DNA of 18,609 nucleotides from JBLMZW01 sp050259035 (lineage in GTDB: Bacteria; Bacillota; Syntrophomonadia; Syntrophomonadales; DTU052). This document shows, piece after piece, positions 14,556 to 18,609 of the stretch. The stretch lies in the NCBI GenBank assembly GCA_050259035.1, contig JBLMZW010000152.1:1-18609 (forward strand). Direction: 5' to 3'. The position numbers were made by a program, and so were the translations under genes. Every line of letters starts with the position of its first letter. Position 1 is the stretch's first letter. The notes under the pieces are model-generated. The model made no database searches and had not been told where the DNA came from. It worked only from the letters and a program-made list of their open reading frames with translations.

Positions 14556-16483
14556 CTGATCCTTTGGGCCAACATATCTGCTTCTCGCAAAGCACATTCT
14601 ATATTCTGCGGCTGAATAACATCTCCTATGTAATAGACTTGACCAACAATATCCTGGATAAACTCCTTAACCGGATTAAAAATCTCAAACCCAAGGGCTA
14701 GAACAACTAGATCACACCCGAATTCTTCCTCCCCTGTAGCTCCTATGACTACAACTTTTCCCGGTTCTAATTTTTTTACGTTTTTTCCAGTGTGGCTTTT
14801 TACTCCAGCTTTTTTCATAGCCCGGACAAGATCCAGCCTGCTCATATTCTCCATTCCTGGAGCCAGGGTTGGGCCCGCTTCAACTAGAGTAACTTTGTTT
14901 TTGGCTTGGGCCAGGAATAGAGCGGTTTCGCAACCGGTTAGACCGCCGCCCACCACCACAACTCTATGGTCTTCTGGAGGTTGCGGCATCTTTAGAATGT
15001 CAACTGCCTGCACTACTAAGTCACTATTACTCTGATTGGGTAGGGTTCTCGGGGTTGATCCGGTTGCAATTATAGCTATTTCGGGGTTTATCTTTTTAAC
15101 TAACTCCTGGTTACAATCTTGCCCAGTTATTATTTCCGTGCCTGCTTGCTGTGTTTCTCGAATCAAATACTCTTTCAGTTCGAAAAGTCTTTGCTTATAT
15201 GGAGGTCGGGCTGCAACATTTAACATTCCTCCCAAATCCAATTCCTTTTCTATCAGGGTAACTTGATGCCCCTGTCTGGCAAGCAGGGCGGATACACGTA
15301 ATCCCCCCGGGCCTCCTCCCACAATCATAACCCTTTGGGGATTCTTTACCGTCTCTGATTGATGAAGCCATGTCTCCCTCCCGACCCGGGGATTTACTGA
15401 ACAGCAGATTGGAAGACTCTTAAAAGTTCGCCCAATACACGTATTGCACGAGAGGCATGGACGGATTTCCCGATCTTCACCATTCCGGGCCCGGGCGACC
15501 CATTTTTCATCAGCAATCTGATTTCTGCCTACAAAAACCAGGTCTGCCTTCCCAGACGATATGATATTCTCCGCCACCTCGGGATGGCGAATCACTCCTC
15601 CGCCTATAACCGGAATACTAATGCATTCTTTTAATTTCTGGGCTAGATAAATCCTCCAACCTTCTTGATATGAGACTGGCTCAATCGTTACCAGGCCCGA
15701 TTCATAAATACCACACGAGGCACTGATATAATCAGCCCCAGCCTTTTCTACCAGTCCGGCTATTTGGGTTCCTTCTTCTATTTCCAAGCCTCCAGGCACA
15801 AAGTCTGTCAAATTTAGTCTTACTCCTAAAACCATTTTAGGACATAGAGATTTGATTGAAGATATGATTTCAGTTAGAAGGCGGGTCCGGCCTTCGGTAC
15901 TTCCACCATACTCGTCTTCCCGTTTGTTGGTATATGGTGAAATAAACTGACTTAAGAGGTATCCATGCGCTGCGTGCAGTTCAATTCCATCAAAGCCGGC
16001 TTCCTGTGCCATCCAGGCGGCACTTATGAATTCATCGCGGATACTATGTATCTCTTCCAGGCTGGCCTCCTTCGGGGTGACTCGACACATGCGGCAGGCT
16101 ATGGCTGACGGGGCAATCAGGGGCTGCCCTTCTGAAAACAGTAAGTTCCCCTGCCTGCCAGCATGGTGGAGTTGAATAAACGCCCGGCTGCCTCCACTTT
16201 TAATAGCATCGGCCAATCTGCTTAGACCTCCTAAGTAGCGGGGATGGTCAATTCGCAATTGGCAAAGAGCCCCTTTCCCTCTAGGGGCGTCCACACAAGT
16301 TATCTCCACCACAATTGCTCCCGGGGCACTCTGAGCCCTGGCTTTATAGTAAGCAATTATCTCCGGGGTTACTTCACCCTCATAACTAGCCAATCCCGTA
16401 GCCATAGCCGGCATTATTACCCTGTTTTCCAAAACCAGGTCACCAACTTTGGCCGGCGAGAACAAATACCTGTATTTCATCAT
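14522..16483 (-). CDS. Old-yellow-enzyme/2,4-dienoyl-CoA-reductase-type flavin-Fe-S oxidoreductase
   Basis: The 653-residue protein has the full three-part layout of FadH, BaiCD-type and trimethylamine-dehydrogenase enzymes. Residues 1-335 are an FMN-binding TIM barrel with QLHHAGRQ (104-111) and ELHAAHGYLLSQFISPYTN, with H170, H173 and Y175 at the active site. C343, C346, C349 and C360 or C361 form a CX2CX2CX10-11C 4Fe-4S site, the spacing of trimethylamine dehydrogenase. Residues 385-653 are a two-Rossmann FAD/NAD(P)H part with VGGGPGG (388-394) and VVVVGGGLTGCE. It should pass electrons from NAD(P)H through FAD and Fe-S to FMN and reduce an activated C=C bond such as an enoate or dienoyl-CoA; the substrate cannot be read. 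ATG 16483 follows AGGGGAG at 7 bases. Single gene, probably its own transcription unit. Confidence 0.9.
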   Translation of the reverse strand: MMKYRYLFSPAKVGDLVLENRVIMPAMATGLASYEGEVTPEIIAYYKARAQSAPGAIVVEITCVDAPRGKGALCQLRIDHPRYLGGLSRLADAIKSGGSRAFIQLHHAGRQGNLLFSEGQPLIAPSAIACRMCRVTPKEASLEEIHSIRDEFISAAWMAQEAGFDGIELHAAHGYLLSQFISPYTNKREDEYGGSTEGRTRLLTEIISSIKSLCPKMVLGVRLNLTDFVPGGLEIEEGTQIAGLVEKAGADYISASCGIYESGLVTIEPVSYQEGWRIYLAQKLKECISIPVIGGGVIRHPEVAENIISSGKADLVFVGRNQIADEKWVARARNGEDREIRPCLSCNTCIGRTFKSLPICCSVNPRVGRETWLHQSETVKNPQRVMIVGGGPGGLRVSALLARQGHQVTLIEKELDLGGMLNVAARPPYKQRLFELKEYLIRETQQAGTEIITGQDCNQELVKKINPEIAIIATGSTPRTLPNQSNSDLVVQAVDILKMPQPPEDHRVVVVGGGLTGCETALFLAQAKNKVTLVEAGPTLAPGMENMSRLDLVRAMKKAGVKSHTGKNVKKLEPGKVVVIGATGEEEFGCDLVVLALGFEIFNPVKEFIQDIVGQVYYIGDVIQPQNIECALREADMLAQRISYCNGWPNSGF

Positions 16484-16610
16484 CTTCCCGCTCCCCTTTT
16501 TTAAATATTAAATGTATTGGTCTAGTAATTACCGCAATTTACTATTGAGATTATATCGTAATGGCTTGATACCTTTCCAGGAAATAGGGACGCAGAATGC
16601 TCGCAAATTG

Positions 16611-16646
16611 GTAAAATAAAAGGACATGGCTATATGTCATGTCCTT
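16611..16646 (-). terminator. Terminator of the copper-amine-oxidase-domain gene
   Basis: On the minus strand AAGGACATG and CATGTCCTT (16620-16646) form a 9-bp stem with a 9-base loop, followed by TTATTTTA. It starts 23 bases after the stop at 16670. The stem is repeated almost exactly at 18050-18078. Confidence 0.8.
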
Positions 16647-16669
16647 ACTTTGCTTTTTCATTGGACTAA

Positions 16670-17839
16670 TTATTTTATAACAGGCATTTGAACTGGCAGA
16701 TCATAACCATACATTGTTATGTTTCCTGTAAAATTTACTTTCATTTTAACATCATAAATCCCCATATTGATATTCCCATTCAATTTCATAATATCCGGGA
16801 GCTTGGTCTTTTTATTAATTAACACTTGATAACTTAAATCCATTTTCATACCCTTCATCATGCTTTGCAATGTATCTATCGTACCTGAATCCTTAGTTCC
16901 ACTTTTTTTCGCCGCTTGTTTCGCGACGGAATCCAGTATTGGACGAATTTTACTCATATCTGATTTAGCATTGATTACAATATATCCTTGCCCATCTTTT
17001 TCAACATCATTGCCAAAACTTAAAATAAACCCTTGGGTTTTAATGTTTTCAAGAATAACTTGGGGATTATAACCAACACCGTTTAAAGGCTTTACTACTT
17101 CCGGGGTCTGAGATGTAGTTGTTAGTTTCCATTTCTCACTGTTCTTTTTCGTATAGGTCTTCTTCCCATCGGTGTATGCTTCCATTTTCATATCTGGTTG
17201 TTTTACCTCAGAGGCTACTTTGACCTTACCTTTCATGTAACATTCTTGAGGCAAACGATTACAACCCTGAAAATCCATACTCATTTTAGTTTTCGGGTCT
17301 GTACCAGTCTTAAGATCCATCTGAATTGACTCGGTAAACTTGGCCGAGGTCGTCTTGCTCATAGCCTCACTGCAAGCAGTAAAATACTGCTCCGGGCTCA
17401 TTTCATCCTTAGTTTCCGCCAGATTGACTTTCACTTCGCCGGCATTACCATCCCACCCTACTTCCGCGCCAAAACTCTCGGCGAAAAACCTTAGTGGAAG
17501 CATCAACTTGCCATTTTTAAGTATGGCCGGAGTATCCAATGATATCGTTTCGCCGTTCTTTTCGGCTGTGGTTTCATTGACTTCAACTGTAATTTTACTG
17601 TCATTTTTAATTATGGTCGCAGTCTTTTTCTCGGAATCCCATTGTACATCGGCCCCGAGGGATTCCGCGATTAACCTAGCTGGAACTACTGTTCTTCCTT
17701 TGATAGTCATTGGGTCCACATCACTGCTTAGCTGAAAACCGTTTAGTACGATTTTAATCGGTCCGGCCCCCAACGCAGGCATAGTTAACAAAGTTGTGGC
17801 TAACATCGCCAGCAAGACTATAACGACCTTCCTCTTCAT
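16670..17839 (-). CDS. Secreted protein with copper-amine-oxidase N-terminal (stalk) domain
   Basis: The 389-residue protein has a signal peptide (about 1-25, ending MPALGAG). Residues about 28-142 hold the copper-amine-oxidase-N type repeat, with the paired signatures GRTVVPARLIAESLGADVQWD and GKLMLPLRFFAESFGAEVGWD. It occurs widely in clostridial exported proteins and is thought to bind the wall or other proteins; it has no oxidase activity itself. The remaining 240 residues are a lysine-rich, probably beta-barrel-like domain (AKFTESIQMDL, GYIVINAKSDMSKI, NGNINMG) recalling LolA/LppX-type lipid-binding folds; that is tentative. ATG 17839 follows GGGAGGG at 6 bases; an earlier in-frame ATG at 17863 lies before this site. 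A paralog lies upstream on the same strand, with the relic of another between. Confidence 0.85.
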   Translation of the reverse strand: MKRKVVIVLLAMLATTLLTMPALGAGPIKIVLNGFQLSSDVDPMTIKGRTVVPARLIAESLGADVQWDSEKKTATIIKNDSKITVEVNETTAEKNGETISLDTPAILKNGKLMLPLRFFAESFGAEVGWDGNAGEVKVNLAETKDEMSPEQYFTACSEAMSKTTSAKFTESIQMDLKTGTDPKTKMSMDFQGCNRLPQECYMKGKVKVASEVKQPDMKMEAYTDGKKTYTKKNSEKWKLTTTSQTPEVVKPLNGVGYNPQVILENIKTQGFILSFGNDVEKDGQGYIVINAKSDMSKIRPILDSVAKQAAKKSGTKDSGTIDTLQSMMKGMKMDLSYQVLINKKTKLPDIMKLNGNINMGIYDVKMKVNFTGNITMYGYDLPVQMPVIK

Positions 17840-18049
17840 CCTTAACCCTCCCATGTTTGGCAACTATTTATTTTCTAATAAAATCTTTAATCGCTATCAG
17901 GTCGGCGAATTTTCTTTATCGCATATTATTCTAAACTTATCGTTAAATTCCTCCACTGAAAATATTGTTCAACAGATGAAGTAATTAGCTCAGAATTAAA
18001 AAACTCTACAATACGTTTCGAAATACGGAGCAATTTGGTTTGCATAAAA
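17840..18049. other. Promoter region of the copper-amine-oxidase-domain gene
   Basis: An AT-rich stretch with the ribosome binding site GGGAGGG (17846-17852) and no clear -35/-10 pair on the minus strand. No supported open frame is seen. Confidence 0.4.
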
Positions 18050-18078
18050 AAGGACATGGGTTATTTATCCATGTCCTT
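18043..18078 (-). terminator. Duplicate terminator hairpin
   Basis: On the minus strand AAGGACATGG and CCATGTCCTT (18050-18078) form a 10-bp stem followed by TTTTT. The stem matches the terminator at 16620 and lies about 150 bases after the end of the partial gene at 18228, directly after the relic, so it seems to have belonged to the lost gene copy. It may now end the transcript of the 18228 gene. Confidence 0.8.
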
Positions 18079-18103
18079 ATCCTGGATTCAACACAATTAA
18101 GGG

Positions 18104-18180
18104 TTTATAACAGACATTTCGAAACTGAATTGTATACATTGTTATGTTTCCTAAGAGGGCTATGTTCATGTAAAGCCAAG
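18104..18180 (-). pseudogene. Relic of the 3' end of a third paralog
   Basis: Read on the minus strand this encodes MNIALLGNITMY, matching LDVNLLGNVTMY of the 18228 gene and MKVNFTGNITMY of the 16670 gene. After TMY about 5 bases are missing against the intact copies; the frame shifts, and the sequence then again resembles the end of the 16670 gene (TGTCTGTTATAAA). It is followed, as in the intact gene, by the family terminator hairpin. It is therefore a degraded 3' fragment of another copy, left after deletion or unequal recombination. Confidence 0.65.
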
Positions 18181-18227
18181 AATAGTCAGCGCGGTTATAA
18201 GCTACAAGCTTGTGTCTTTGACAAAAA

Positions 18228-18609
18228 TTATATCTTGGCCCCGTTAATAGTAGGCATTTCTACTGGCTGATTATAGTCGTACATTGTTACATTTCCCAAG
18301 AGGTTCACGTCCAACTGAAAATCAAGAACATCAAGGGAAAAATTGCCCTTTATTTTCGCAATATCCATTAATTTGGTCTTCTTATTAATCATTAATTGGA
18401 AACCAAAATCCATCTTCATATCTTTCAGCATGGTTTTGGCCATTTCCATGGCCTGCGGATCCTGAATTTCACTTTGAGACATTACAGAATCCATTGATTG
18501 TTGTATTGCCTGATCCATGATCGAGCGAAGTTTATCCATATCCAATTTGACATTAATTACAGTATAATCCTGTCCTGCGTTAACCACATCGTTGGCAAAA
18601 CCTAAAACT
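18228..18609 (-). CDS. Paralogous secreted protein, C-terminal part (runs off window)
   Basis: The frame is open to the right edge, giving about 126 C-terminal residues (LGFANDVVNAGQDYTVINVK and on to EMPTINGAKI). It aligns along its length with the C-terminal domain of the 16670 protein: FGNDVEKDGQGYIVINAKSD against FANDVVNAGQDYTVINVKLD, INKKTKL in both, and GNITMYGYDLPVQMP against GNVTMYDYNQPVEMP. The apparent start near 18587 is an internal GTG. It presumably has the same signal peptide and stalk domain beyond the window. Tandem position and similarity indicate gene duplication; the function is as unclear as for its paralog. Confidence 0.8.
   Translation of the reverse strand, partial: VLGFANDVVNAGQDYTVINVKLDMDKLRSIMDQAIQQSMDSVMSQSEIQDPQAMEMAKTMLKDMKMDFGFQLMINKKTKLMDIAKIKGNFSLDVLDFQLDVNLLGNVTMYDYNQPVEMPTINGAKI

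Noticed and set aside
1..18609. CRISPR array, transposon, prophage or defence system
   Set aside because: No regular spaced repeats, transposase, integrase or known defence domains were found on either strand.

Overview
The window looks like chromosomal DNA of a Gram-positive, spore-forming anaerobe of the class Clostridia (Bacillota). The clues are proteins with copper-amine-oxidase N-terminal (stalk) repeats, a PdaB-like deacetylase, a trimethylamine-dehydrogenase-type flavin/Fe-S oxidoreductase, moderate-to-low GC, strong AGGAGG-type ribosome binding sites and frequent TTG starts. This assignment is inference from gene content; no rRNA or other phylogenetic marker is present.

Left part (1-6600): a secreted parallel beta-helix protein (minus, running off the left edge) is divergent from a Cro/XRE-type regulator with a long unrecognised C-terminal domain. 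Upstream of the regulator lies a striking cluster of TTGTC half-sites with 10-bp spacing. After a bidirectional terminator come tRNA-Val(GAC) (minus) and a 1286-residue secreted modular protein (GLUG repeats, IPT/TIG, four ASH-like repeats, two CARDB domains). The leaders of the two secreted-protein genes share a sequence block.

Middle (6900-12850): two canonical polysaccharide deacetylases overlap as ATGA and are followed by a PdaB-like deacetylase with a changed metal motif. Then come five small, mostly membrane-anchored or secreted proteins of little or no known function and a 3D-domain (double-psi barrel) protein. Together they read as a cell-wall or spore-envelope neighbourhood, arranged as divergent and convergent pairs with short overlaps rather than as one operon.

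Right part (12900-18609): a YdjM/DUF457-type membrane protein, a small XRE-family regulator that overlaps tail to tail with a large old-yellow-enzyme/2,4-dienoyl-CoA-reductase-type oxidoreductase, and then tandem paralogous secreted proteins, one with an intact copper-amine-oxidase N-terminal domain. Between the two paralogs lies a frameshifted relic of a third copy's 3' end together with a duplicate of the family's terminator hairpin.

I see no transposase, CRISPR array, phage gene or defence system. The most notable items are the TTGTC operator array, the shared leader block of the two surface-protein genes, the relic/terminator duplication, and the cluster of small unrecognised envelope proteins.
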